A stretch of 7,838 nt of DNA from Desulfobacteraceae bacterium (GCA_011048855.1 DSCZ01000194.1:1-7838); one strand, 5' to 3'; counted from the first letter of the stretch, positions 1 through 6,056 are shown. The notes: a model not told the origin generated them from the letters alone. Translations and numbers: made by a program.

Positions 1-74
1 CTTTCCCGGTCGGAATCAATCGTATAGGTCGGTCGCAGGTAAATTTCCATTTTGCCGTCGTCGGGAGTTTCCAT
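1..74 (-). CDS. N-terminus of a probable transglutaminase-like protein (partial)
   Basis: Only the first 24 codons lie in the window; the gene runs off the left edge. The translation starts METPDDGKMEIYLRPTYTID and continues SDRE. A short start of the form 'YL.PT..IDSD' resembles the beginning of bacterial transglutaminase-like (papain-fold cysteine protease-like) proteins; this is a recollection of the family and too little is visible to prove it. The ATG ending at 74 is chosen because a GAGGGG ribosome-binding site lies about 8 nt upstream on the minus strand (around 83-88). The in-frame ATG at 48-50 has no such site. The gene follows the aminotransferase by 29 nt on the same strand with no terminator visible between them, so the two are probably co-transcribed. 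No catalytic residue is visible. Confidence 0.5.
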   Translation of the reverse strand, partial: METPDDGKMEIYLRPTYTIDSDRE

Positions 75-103
75 CGAAATGTCCCCTCTGCTCGATTTTT
101 GAT

Positions 104-1414
104 TTATCGCTGCAGGTCTTTGACCGCGCGATGGATGGTATCGAAGATTTCCTGGATATTTTCTTTGTCTATGCACGAAAAGGCGATGCGCACATCGGTT
201 TCGTCGATGGATATCACACCGACGCCATAGGTTTCAAGCAGGTGAAGGCGGAGCGCTTCGGCGTCCACCCCTTTGATTCTAAGACACATGAAATATCCGG
301 AATTAAAAGGATAAACGTCCCAGGCATCGGAGTAGGCCGGGTTTGAAAGCACGCGTTTGACCTCGATGGCCCGTTCTTTCATCAGGTTGAATTTTTCTCG
401 CTTTTCGGCCGCAAATCGCGGATTTTCGAGCGCTCTGAGCATGATTTCCTGCCCGAGATGGGATGCATTTGAAATGCTTCCCCGCACCGCCCCGGCGGTT
501 TTTTTCTCGAGCGCTTCGTAGGCGGCCCGGCTGTCCCCTTCGAACACCGCCCCGTAGGTCACGAAACCGACCCTGAGACCCCAGACCAGGTCTTCTTTTG
601 TTGCGCCATCCACCTTCACCGCCAGCAGGCGTGGATGACGGCCCTGAATGCGGGCGAAAATGGATTCCTCCAACACGCCTTCTTCGTAGACAAGGCCGAA
701 GTATGCGTCGTCGGCGACTGCTATAACATTTATTCCGTCCGCGGCCGCAGCTTCAAGGGATGCGGCGATCTCATCCGCCTCGGCCGGAGTGACGGTATAG
801 CCGATGGGATTGTTGGGAATATTGAGGATTACAATTATCTTCCCGTTATTCTTTCCATGGGTGCGGACAGCGGTATCGAAAGCCTCGATGTTGAAGCCCA
901 TTCGCTGGTTGAAAAATGGAAATTGTTCGATGCGTGCGCCTTCCAGCACCTGGAATATAAGGTTATAGTTGCCCCAGATTTTGTCGGGCAAAAGGACGAC
1001 ATCCCCCGGATTCACCCACATACGGGCGGTGACGCTCAAGCCGTGGGTGAGAGCGTTTGTCACTATCGGCAGACTTATTTCCTTACCTTCCAGAGACGGG
1101 TTTTTCCGGTATTCCGCTTCACGCCAGGCCTGTCGGAGCGGCATGATGCCGAAGGAAGGAGCGTAGGTGAGAGCCTGTTCGGCGGTGAAAGACGGCAGCA
1201 TCTCCATAATGGTCGGCAGGTTCATGATGTGGCCTTTCTCGGTGGCCATTCCTACCGTCGCGTTGAATTTGTGGGCCCTTTCCCTGGCTTCCGCCCCCTG
1301 GGTCAAAATGCCTTTTGGAAAAAAAAGTTCTTTTCCGTTCTTGGAGAGCATTTCATAAATATGTTCGTTGGCGGTTCGAATCGCCGTGTTCAATGACTGT
1401 GCTATGGGATTCAT
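104..1414 (-). CDS. PLP-dependent aminotransferase, class I/II fold
   Basis: A 436-residue fold-type I aminotransferase, a cytosolic PLP enzyme that moves an amino group between an amino acid and a 2-oxo acid. Landmarks in order: NIPNNPIGYT at 198-207 (the conserved Asn of the NNPxG loop near the cofactor), ADDAYFGL at 234-241 (Asp and Tyr contacting the PLP ring), GATKEDLVWGLRVGF at 270-284 (K273 as the probable Schiff-base lysine, R281 as the phosphate-binding Arg), and DVRIAFS at 407-413 (R409 in the place of the substrate carboxylate-binding Arg). The lysine context GATKED differs from the usual SxSK of aspartate or aromatic aminotransferases, so this is a side branch and its substrate is undetermined. 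The ATG ending at 1414 is preceded by AAGGA about 6 nt upstream. It is divergent from the thiolase genes and is followed by a partial gene 29 nt downstream. Confidence 0.9.
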   Translation of the reverse strand: MNPIAQSLNTAIRTANEHIYEMLSKNGKELFFPKGILTQGAEARERAHKFNATVGMATEKGHIMNLPTIMEMLPSFTAEQALTYAPSFGIMPLRQAWREAEYRKNPSLEGKEISLPIVTNALTHGLSVTARMWVNPGDVVLLPDKIWGNYNLIFQVLEGARIEQFPFFNQRMGFNIEAFDTAVRTHGKNNGKIIVILNIPNNPIGYTVTPAEADEIAASLEAAAADGINVIAVADDAYFGLVYEEGVLEESIFARIQGRHPRLLAVKVDGATKEDLVWGLRVGFVTYGAVFEGDSRAAYEALEKKTAGAVRGSISNASHLGQEIMLRALENPRFAAEKREKFNLMKERAIEVKRVLSNPAYSDAWDVYPFNSGYFMCLRIKGVDAEALRLHLLETYGVGVISIDETDVRIAFSCIDKENIQEIFDTIHRAVKDLQR

Positions 1415-1486
1415 CTATTTTTCCTTTTTAAATTTTTGTTTTTCAACGCAAAGGCAGGTCCATTGTGCCGGGTTTTTCTCGAATGG

Positions 1487-1515
1487 ACAGTGCCAGCGAG
1501 GCATGGGTTTGTCAA
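1487..1515 (-). promoter_or_regulatory. Possible promoter of the aminotransferase gene
   Basis: On the minus strand a perfect TTGACA -35 box occupies 1515-1510. With a 17-nt spacer the -10 position reads CACTGT (1492-1487), a poor match to TATAAT, though preceded by a TG of the extended -10 kind. Transcription from here would give a leader of roughly 65-70 nt. The call rests mainly on the -35 box. The overlapping TGGCAC also recalls a sigma54 -24 element, but the GC of the -12 element is missing. Confidence 0.3.
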
Positions 1516-1550
1516 GAGATTTTGAAAAGGGCCGGAGTTGCGGACCAGGC

Positions 1551-1573
1551 CAAAATTCCATTTCAGCACTCCA
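1551..1573 (+). repeat. Dispersed 23-nt motif, copy 1
   Basis: This stretch begins CAAAATTCCATTT and ends GCACTCCA. It matches 5761-5783 and 6031-6053 over the same 23 positions with 3 differences each. A weaker copy lies at 5893-5912. A CGGACC shortly upstream is also shared with the 5761 copy. It lies in non-coding sequence, like the other copies. Confidence 0.7.
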
Positions 1574-1647
1574 GGAAAGCAGGGCGGATGTACCGGATGG
1601 TAGATGAATTATCATTATATCGGAGTTCGAACAAAAGGCAATTGGGC

Positions 1648-1677
1648 TTGACTCTCAATATTATTTAAATATATAAA
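1648..1677 (+). promoter_or_regulatory. Sigma70-type promoter of the thiolase pair
   Basis: TTGACT (1648-1653) and TATAAA (1672-1677) are separated by 18 nt, each matching the sigma70 consensus at 5 of 6 positions. Transcription would start near 1684, giving a leader of under 30 nt before the first thiolase. A 10-bp palindrome TATTTAAATA (1662-1671) sits just before the -10 box and could be a regulator site, but no regulator can be named. Confidence 0.65.
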
Positions 1678-1710
1678 TGCCAATATTTTAATATTTTTCG
1701 AAGGGAGAAA

Positions 1711-2904
1711 ATGATGACTGATGTGGTGATTGCCGGCGCTTGCAGAACCCCCGTGGGTGATTTCAGAGGAGCCCTTTCCGGGGTTTCCGCAGTGGACTTG
1801 GGTGCATTGGTGATAAATGAGGCGATTCGTAGGGCGGGCATCAACTCGGATGTCGTCGACGAGGTGATCATGGGCTGCGTGCTGCCGCACGGGCAGGGGC
1901 AGAATCCGGCCAGACAGAGCATGGTCAGAGCGGGGCTTCCCTGGGATGTCGGCGCCATAACCGTCAACAAGGTGTGCGGCTCAGGGCTCAAGGCCGTGAT
2001 GCTGGCCGCCCAGGCAATCCAGTGCGGTGATGCCGAGGTGGTGGTCGCCGGGGGCCAGGAGAATATGAACATGTGTCCGTATATGCTTGACAAGGCAAGG
2101 ACCGGTTACCGGATGAACAACGGCTCCGTGATCGACGGGATGGTGCATGACGGGCTCTGGGACCACGTGAATGATTTCCATATGGGGATAAGTGCTGAAC
2201 TGGTAGCCGAAAAGTATGGCATAAGCCGCACGGATTCCGATGATTTTGCCTTCGAATCCTACCGTAAAAGCTGGGCCGCGGTGGAAGCCGGCCTGTTCGA
2301 CGATGAGATCGTGCCGGTTGATGTTCCCGGCCGCAAAGGGAAGACAGTACACTTTGACCGGGATGAAATTCCGTTCAGGGAGCCGAGGAGCTCGAAAGAA
2401 GGGCTCGCCAGGTTGCGCCCGGCCTTCAAGAAAGACGGAATCGTTACCGCGGGCAACGCTTCGAAGATCAGCGACGGTGCTTCCGCCCTGGTCTTGATGT
2501 CGCGTGAAAAGGCCGAAGAGCTTGGTTGCCGGCCTCTGGTGCGCTTGGGGGCACAGGGTGCCTCCGGTCTTGATATGAAATACGTGCTCGTGGCCCCGTT
2601 GAAATCCATCCCCAAGGTGCTTGCAAAGGACGGCCTCAAGCCGGGGGATGTGGATATCCACGAAATCAACGAGGCCTTCAGCACATCGTCCGTCGCGATA
2701 AACCGCGAACTGGGCCTAGATCCGGAGAAGGTCAACATACACGGTGGCGCGGTTGCAATCGGGCATCCCATCGGGGCGAGCGGCGCAAGAGTGCTGACCA
2801 CACTGATTTACGCAATGAAGGCGCGCGGGGCGGGCATCGGCCAGGCGTCCTTGTGTCTCGGCGGAGGTGAGGCCGTGACGCTCGTTGTTTACAACGAAGC
2901 GTGA
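1711..2904 (+). CDS. Thiolase (acetyl-CoA acetyltransferase family), first of a tandem pair
   Basis: A 397-residue thiolase, the usual length of the family. It catalyses reversible Claisen condensation or thiolytic cleavage of 3-oxoacyl-CoA with CoA. All catalytic elements are present: nucleophile C89 in NKVCGSG, N320 in HEINEAF, H352 in AIGHPIGASGAR, and C382 in SLCLGGGEAV; the HMG element is at 157-159. The pocket loop normally reading MGxGP is VLVAP here (292-296), unlike the neighbouring thiolase, suggesting a different acyl preference from plain acetoacetyl-CoA thiolase. Two ATGs stand in tandem at 1711 and 1714. The AAGGGAG site at 1701-1707 is 3 nt from the first and 6 nt from the second, so translation may really start at 1714 (MTDVVIAGA). 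A strong promoter precedes it, and the second thiolase follows after 84 nt with no terminator. Degradation or biosynthesis cannot be decided from the sequence alone. Confidence 0.93.
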   Translation: MMTDVVIAGACRTPVGDFRGALSGVSAVDLGALVINEAIRRAGINSDVVDEVIMGCVLPHGQGQNPARQSMVRAGLPWDVGAITVNKVCGSGLKAVMLAAQAIQCGDAEVVVAGGQENMNMCPYMLDKARTGYRMNNGSVIDGMVHDGLWDHVNDFHMGISAELVAEKYGISRTDSDDFAFESYRKSWAAVEAGLFDDEIVPVDVPGRKGKTVHFDRDEIPFREPRSSKEGLARLRPAFKKDGIVTAGNASKISDGASALVLMSREKAEELGCRPLVRLGAQGASGLDMKYVLVAPLKSIPKVLAKDGLKPGDVDIHEINEAFSTSSVAINRELGLDPEKVNIHGGAVAIGHPIGASGARVLTTLIYAMKARGAGIGQASLCLGGGEAVTLVVYNEA

Positions 2905-2988
2905 GGGCTGATGAAAGAACCGGGCTCCGGGTTTAAGGTGCGGCCGGCCGGTCACGGAAAAACAAGACAAACAGGGAGGTAACGGAGT

Positions 2989-4272
2989 ATGGCAGAAGCG
3001 GTGATCGTTTCAGGAGCGAGAACACCTGTGGGGAATTTCGGCGGTACGCTCAAAACCACGCCGGTGGTTCAACTGGGCTCTCTGGTTTTAAAGGAGGCTC
3101 TCAAGAGGGCCGGGGTAAGGCCGGTTGTATCCGACGAGGCGAGAAGTTTTGAACCGGATGCCCTCAAGGACAGCGGGCGGACGGATGTCGAAAAGAGTGC
3201 TTATGACGATGACGAATCCCTCCTGGAAGTGTATGTGGATGAGGTGATCATGGGAAATGTGGTAGGAGCCGGGCAGGGTCAGAATGTGGCCCGCCAGGCT
3301 TCGGTGCGGGCCGGCATTCCGAAGGAAACCCCTGCCTTTACGGTGAACAAGGTTTGTGCATCCGGCATGAAGGCTGTTTCGCTCGCTGCGCAGATGATCT
3401 GGAGCGGAGAAGCCAGTATCGTGATTGCAGGCGGGATGGAAAACATGAGCCTGATTCCGTACGCGCTTCCTGCCGCCAGGTGGGGGGCCCGCATGAACAA
3501 CGCCGACCTCGTTGACTTAATGGTGTTCGACGGGCTCTTTGAAATTTTTAACGGGTATCATATGGGAATCACGGCGGAAAATATCGCCGAAAAATACGGC
3601 ATCACCCGCAGGGAGCAGGATGAACTGGGTGCATTGAGCCACCAGAGGGCCCGGAGCGCGATCCAGGCGGGCGCTTTCAAAGACGAGATCGTTCCGGTCG
3701 TCATTCCTCAGCGCAAAGGCGATCCGTTGGTGTTCGACACCGATGAACGCCCGATGGACACATCCGTTGAAAAGATGGGCAAACTCAGGCCGGCATTTAA
3801 AAAAGACGGTACGGTAACCGCCGGAAACGCTTCCGGAATAAACGATGCGGCGGCGGCTTTGCTGCTGATGGCCGACCACAGGGCCAAAGAACTGGGGCTC
3901 AAGCCTCTCGCCAGGATTCGTGCAACGTCTACCGGCGGGGTGGACCCCGCGTTTATGGGGCTGGGTCCCATACCGGCGGTGCGCAGGATTTTAGCGAGGG
4001 AAAAGCTCGGCATCAAAGATTTCGGTGTTGTGGAATTAAACGAAGCCTTCGCTTCTCAGGCCATCGCGTGCGTCAGAGAACTGGACTGCGATATGGAGAA
4101 GACCAATCTTCTTGGAAGCGGGATATCTATCGGACACCCGATCGGATGCACCGGTGCGAGGATTATCCTGACGCTGCTCGGACAGATGAATCGCGATGGT
4201 CATGACCTGGGGCTTGCCTCCCTTTGTATCGGGGGCGGGCAGGGGATGGCAACGATTCTGGAACTTGTATAG
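2989..4272 (+). CDS. Thiolase (acetyl-CoA acetyltransferase family) with N-terminal insertion, second of a tandem pair
   Basis: A 427-residue thiolase, longer than the usual 390-400. Catalytic residues are intact: C123 in NKVCASG, N351 in ELNEAF, H383 in SIGHPIGCTGAR, and C413 in SLCIGGGQG. It keeps the canonical pocket elements HMG (191-193) and MGLGP (323-327), as in acetoacetyl-CoA thiolases. The extra length is an acidic, polar insertion of about 35 residues between KRAG and DEVIMGNV (roughly residues 46-83), where its neighbour has only a short turn. The reading frame is uninterrupted through the insertion. The start ATG has a strong GGGAGGT site 8 nt upstream (2974-2980). It probably shares a transcript with the first thiolase and is closed by a hairpin terminator about 50 nt downstream. 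Confidence 0.94.
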   Translation: MAEAVIVSGARTPVGNFGGTLKTTPVVQLGSLVLKEALKRAGVRPVVSDEARSFEPDALKDSGRTDVEKSAYDDDESLLEVYVDEVIMGNVVGAGQGQNVARQASVRAGIPKETPAFTVNKVCASGMKAVSLAAQMIWSGEASIVIAGGMENMSLIPYALPAARWGARMNNADLVDLMVFDGLFEIFNGYHMGITAENIAEKYGITRREQDELGALSHQRARSAIQAGAFKDEIVPVVIPQRKGDPLVFDTDERPMDTSVEKMGKLRPAFKKDGTVTAGNASGINDAAAALLLMADHRAKELGLKPLARIRATSTGGVDPAFMGLGPIPAVRRILAREKLGIKDFGVVELNEAFASQAIACVRELDCDMEKTNLLGSGISIGHPIGCTGARIILTLLGQMNRDGHDLGLASLCIGGGQGMATILELV

Positions 4273-4279
4273 AGTGCAT

Positions 4280-4365
4280 CCGGAAGTCGTTTCCGGTTGA
4301 AGTTTTCATTTTGAGAATTACTACGCGGAGGTGGAAGACATGATTTCGCCTCCGCGTTTCGTTTA
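4280..4365 (+). terminator. Rho-independent terminator after the thiolase pair
   Basis: ACGCGGAGG (4323-4331) pairs perfectly with CCTCCGCGT (4349-4357) around a 17-nt loop, and is followed by a T-rich run TTTCGTTTAT. A smaller hairpin, CCGGAA/TTCCGG (4280-4285 with 4291-4296, 5-nt loop), lies just upstream. Both fall between the second thiolase and the MFS gene and would separate the two transcripts. Confidence 0.65.
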
Positions 4366-4385
4366 TATCGGATAAAGGTGCCCCC

Positions 4386-5591
4386 TTGAATCCATCTTCG
4401 GATGAAAATAAAATCCCGGGCCGCGTGGTGTTCCAGGTGGCTTCGGCGACGGTCTTCAGGCTGTTCCTGAACACGGCCCGCCGCTTCATCTATCCTTTCG
4501 CACCTGCGCTTAGCCGGGGGCTCGGTGTGCCGTTGACCGCGATCACCTCTTTGATCGCACTCAACCAGTTGACGGGCCTGATGAGCCTGCTGTTCGGCCC
4601 TTTGAGCGACAGGTGGGGCTACCGTACGATGATGGTGGCCGGCCTGGTACTGCTTGCCGTCGGGATGACCGGAGCCGGGGTGTTCCCTTATTATTTCGTG
4701 GTGTTGGTCGGGCTGTTCATGGCCGGGCTGGGAAAAAGCATTTTCGATCCGGCGCTTCAGGCCTATGTAGGATCCCGGGTGCCGTTCAGGCGCCGGGGTT
4801 TGGTGATCGGGGTGATGGAGACGGCCTGGGCCGGAAGTTCGTTTGTCGGGATCCCTTTTCTCGGGTTGTTGATGGAACGGTTCGGGTGGCGCTCTTCGTT
4901 TTTATTCCTTGGTTTGATGGGGCTTGCCGGAAGCGTTCTCCTCCCGGTTTTATTTGACCGGGACCCGGATCATAAAAAGACGGAGCAGGCGCTTGTCCAT
5001 CTTTTCCGTTCATGGGCCGAGCTTTTCAGGTATCGGCCGGCGGCCGGGGTGCTGGGCATGATTTTTTTCCTGAGCGTGGCAAACGATAATTTTTTCGTCA
5101 TCTACGGTTTGTGGCTCGAAGAGGGGTTTCATTTGAGCCTTGTGGCGCTCGGACTTTCCACCTCGGTGATAGGATTGGCGGAGCTTGGCGGAGAAGGTTT
5201 CACCGCCTTTTTCGGGGACAGGATCGGACTGAAGAAGGCGCTTGCCGCAGGATTGGTTTTATCCTGTTTGGGGTACGGGCTCGTGCCCTTCGCCGGGACG
5301 CTTACCGTTGCGCTTCTGTTTTTGTTCATCGTGTTTCTGGGAGTTGAAGTTTCCGTGGTATGTGCGATTTCCGTCAGCACCGAACTGCTTCCGGGGGCGC
5401 GGGCGACAATGATGGCAGGGTTTATGGCCGCCGCCAGCATCGGTCGTGTCTTCGGGGCCCTGCTTGGAGGGAACGTATGGCAGGCAGGGGGAATCGCCGG
5501 TGTTTCGGCGGTTTCCGTTTTGCTGACCGGCGTTGGCCTGGGGTTGCTATGGTGGGGCCTTCGGAGATGGGGGCCGGAGATTCATTCCTGA
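4386..5591 (+). CDS. MFS transporter (12 TM)
   Basis: A 401-residue inner-membrane protein with about 12 hydrophobic segments, the usual size of the major facilitator superfamily. The loop after TM2 reads FGPLSDRWGYRTMM (70-83), the classic MFS motif A, and a degenerate version, FTAFFGDRIGLKKAL (272-286), sits at the matching place in the C-terminal half, as expected for the duplicated 6+6 fold. A cytoplasmic linker near residues 191-217 divides the halves. It is likely a proton-coupled transporter of the drug or metabolite exporter type, but the substrate cannot be deduced. The start is TTG (4386-4388), chosen because AAAGGTG (4374-4380) lies 5 nt upstream and no ATG or GTG fits the N-terminus better. 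It is isolated by a terminator upstream and a repeat-rich region downstream. Confidence 0.88.
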   Translation: MNPSSDENKIPGRVVFQVASATVFRLFLNTARRFIYPFAPALSRGLGVPLTAITSLIALNQLTGLMSLLFGPLSDRWGYRTMMVAGLVLLAVGMTGAGVFPYYFVVLVGLFMAGLGKSIFDPALQAYVGSRVPFRRRGLVIGVMETAWAGSSFVGIPFLGLLMERFGWRSSFLFLGLMGLAGSVLLPVLFDRDPDHKKTEQALVHLFRSWAELFRYRPAAGVLGMIFFLSVANDNFFVIYGLWLEEGFHLSLVALGLSTSVIGLAELGGEGFTAFFGDRIGLKKALAAGLVLSCLGYGLVPFAGTLTVALLFLFIVFLGVEVSVVCAISVSTELLPGARATMMAGFMAAASIGRVFGALLGGNVWQAGGIAGVSAVSVLLTGVGLGLLWWGLRRWGPEIHS

Positions 5592-5652
5592 CAACGAAAT
5601 GGCTTCGGAGGCGGTGTCGGAGTGGAAGGTTCATGGCACCGGAGGGGGAAAC

Positions 5653-5700
5653 GAGGTGTGCCGGGGATCCCCGTCCCACCTCTTGGCGCAGGGACGGCAC
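5653..5700. repeat. Nested inverted repeat with branched folding potential
   Basis: GAGGTG (5653-5658) pairs with CACCTC (5677-5682) around the perfect 12-bp palindrome CGGGGATCCCCG (5662-5673). In a competing fold GTGCCG (5658-5663) pairs with CGGCAC (5695-5700), and GTCCC (5673-5677) with GGGAC (5691-5695). Either fold is a strong GC hairpin. There is no immediate T-run, so it is not called as a terminator. Confidence 0.55.
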
Positions 5701-5760
5701 GATTCAGGTTTTTCGTGCTGGGAGTCGGTATCGGGATCGAAGTGCCCGGACCGCACTCGT

Positions 5761-5783
5761 CAAAATTCCATTTTGGCACGCCA
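5761..5783 (+). repeat. Dispersed 23-nt motif, copy 2
   Basis: It begins CAAAATTCCATTTTGG and ends CACGCCA. It differs from the copy at 1551-1573 at 3 positions. It lies 27 nt before the first REP-type unit. Confidence 0.7.
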
Positions 5784-5810
5784 ACGGGCGGCAAAATTCA
5801 TGCTATCCCC

Positions 5811-5880
5811 TGTGAAGCGCTTTTCAAGCGCGATTCTTGTCCGCACGCTGCGGATATCGCGGATACAATCCGCTCCCACA
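5811..5880. repeat. REPIN-like element, degenerate copy A
   Basis: This 70-nt unit matches the complete copy at 5912-5983 with about four substitutions and two single-base gaps. Its left arm begins TGTGAAGCGC, having lost part of the TGTGGGAGCG end. The right arm ends CGCTCCCACA intact and retains the internal hairpin GCGGAT-ACA-ATCCGC. It is followed by GAACATCAAAAA, a flank also found after the half copy C. Confidence 0.75.
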
Positions 5881-5892
5881 GAACATCAAAAA

Positions 5893-5912
5893 CAAAAATC
5901 CAGTACGGCAGT
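5893..5912 (+). repeat. Dispersed motif, degenerate copy 3
   Basis: It reads CAAAAATCCAGTACGGCAGT, matching the first 20 positions of the 23-nt motif at about 16 of 20. It directly abuts the left end of the complete REPIN-like element. Its position relative to the preceding element is the same as that of the 6031 copy. Confidence 0.5.
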
Positions 5913-5983
5913 GTGGGAGCGCTTTTTAAGCGCGATTATGGTCCGCACCGCTGCGGATATCGCGGATACAATCCGCTCCCACA
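5912..5983. repeat. REPIN-like element, complete copy B
   Basis: A 72-nt element bounded by perfect 10-bp terminal inverted repeats, TGTGGGAGCG and CGCTCCCACA. Each end is a REP: the left arm continues CTTTTTAAGCGCGAT, and the right arm, read on the minus strand, continues GATTGTATCCGCGAT. Both therefore have the layout TGTGGGAGCG, small hairpin, then GCGAT. Internal perfect stems are GCGCTT/AAGCGC (5919-5933), CCGCA/TGCGG (5943-5956) and GCGGAT/ATCCGC (5962-5976). Two inverted REPs with a short spacer is the definition of a REPIN. In other bacteria these are spread by RAYT (TnpA_REP) transposases encoded elsewhere; no such gene is in this window. Confidence 0.8.
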
Positions 5984-5989
5984 GGATAA

Positions 5990-6018
5990 GGATATCGCGG
6001 ATACAATCCGCTCCCACA
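5990..6018. repeat. REP half element, copy C
   Basis: This repeats only the right arm of copies A and B, from GGATATCGCGG to CGCTCCCACA, starting 6 nt after the end of copy B. It is followed by GAACATCAAAGA, nearly the same flank that follows copy A. It looks like a remnant of a tandem duplication or of an element that lost its left arm. Confidence 0.7.
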
Positions 6019-6030
6019 GAACATCAAAGA

Positions 6031-6053
6031 CAAAATTTCATTTCGGCACTCCA
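6031..6053 (+). repeat. Dispersed 23-nt motif, copy 4
   Basis: It begins CAAAATTTCATTTCGG and ends CACTCCA, three differences from the copy at 1551-1573. It ends 3 nt before the aroA stop codon and therefore forms the immediate 3' end of the aroA transcript. Confidence 0.7.
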
Positions 6054-6056
6054 GGG

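Larger units (their letters stand above)
1415..1710. other. Divergent intergenic region between aminotransferase and thiolase genes
   Basis: This 296-nt gap separates divergently transcribed genes and must hold both promoters. The right end (1655-1700) is strongly AT-rich compared with the surrounding genes. It contains a good plus-strand promoter, a possible minus-strand promoter, and one copy of a 23-nt dispersed motif (1551-1573). The short open frames here lack a family resemblance or a convincing start, and I do not call a gene. Confidence 0.8.
5592..6056. other. Repeat-rich convergent intergenic region
   Basis: This 465-nt stretch lies between the converging MFS and aroA genes and contains no credible gene. 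The open frames that cross it translate repeat sequence and have no family resemblance. The first 60 nt are featureless. From 5653 on it contains a nested inverted repeat, a copy of the 23-nt motif, three REP-type units and two further motif copies, ending 3 nt before the aroA stop codon. The hairpins could also end transcription from both sides. Confidence 0.8.

Noticed and set aside
1369..1384. tRNA T-arm-like sequence GGCGGTTCGAATCGCC
   Set aside because: It lies inside the aminotransferase coding sequence, the loop has the wrong size for a T-loop, and no acceptor, D or anticodon arms surround it.
635..1396. Long plus-strand open frame of about 250 codons opposite the aminotransferase
   Set aside because: It is antisense to a clearly conserved enzyme with a good ribosome-binding site, and its own translation shows no family features.
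1415..1615. Small minus-strand frame of 66 codons upstream of the aminotransferase
   Set aside because: It ends exactly at the aminotransferase start, spans the likely promoter and a dispersed repeat, and has no family resemblance or convincing start site.
1981..2661. Long minus-strand frame opposite the first thiolase
   Set aside because: It is a shadow of a conserved thiolase in high-GC sequence; no motif or start signal.
5811..6053. Repeated units suggesting a CRISPR array
   Set aside because: The copies differ in length and completeness, are internally palindromic throughout, and the gaps between them are unequal (31, 6 and 12 nt) and themselves repetitive, not unique spacers. No cas gene is present.
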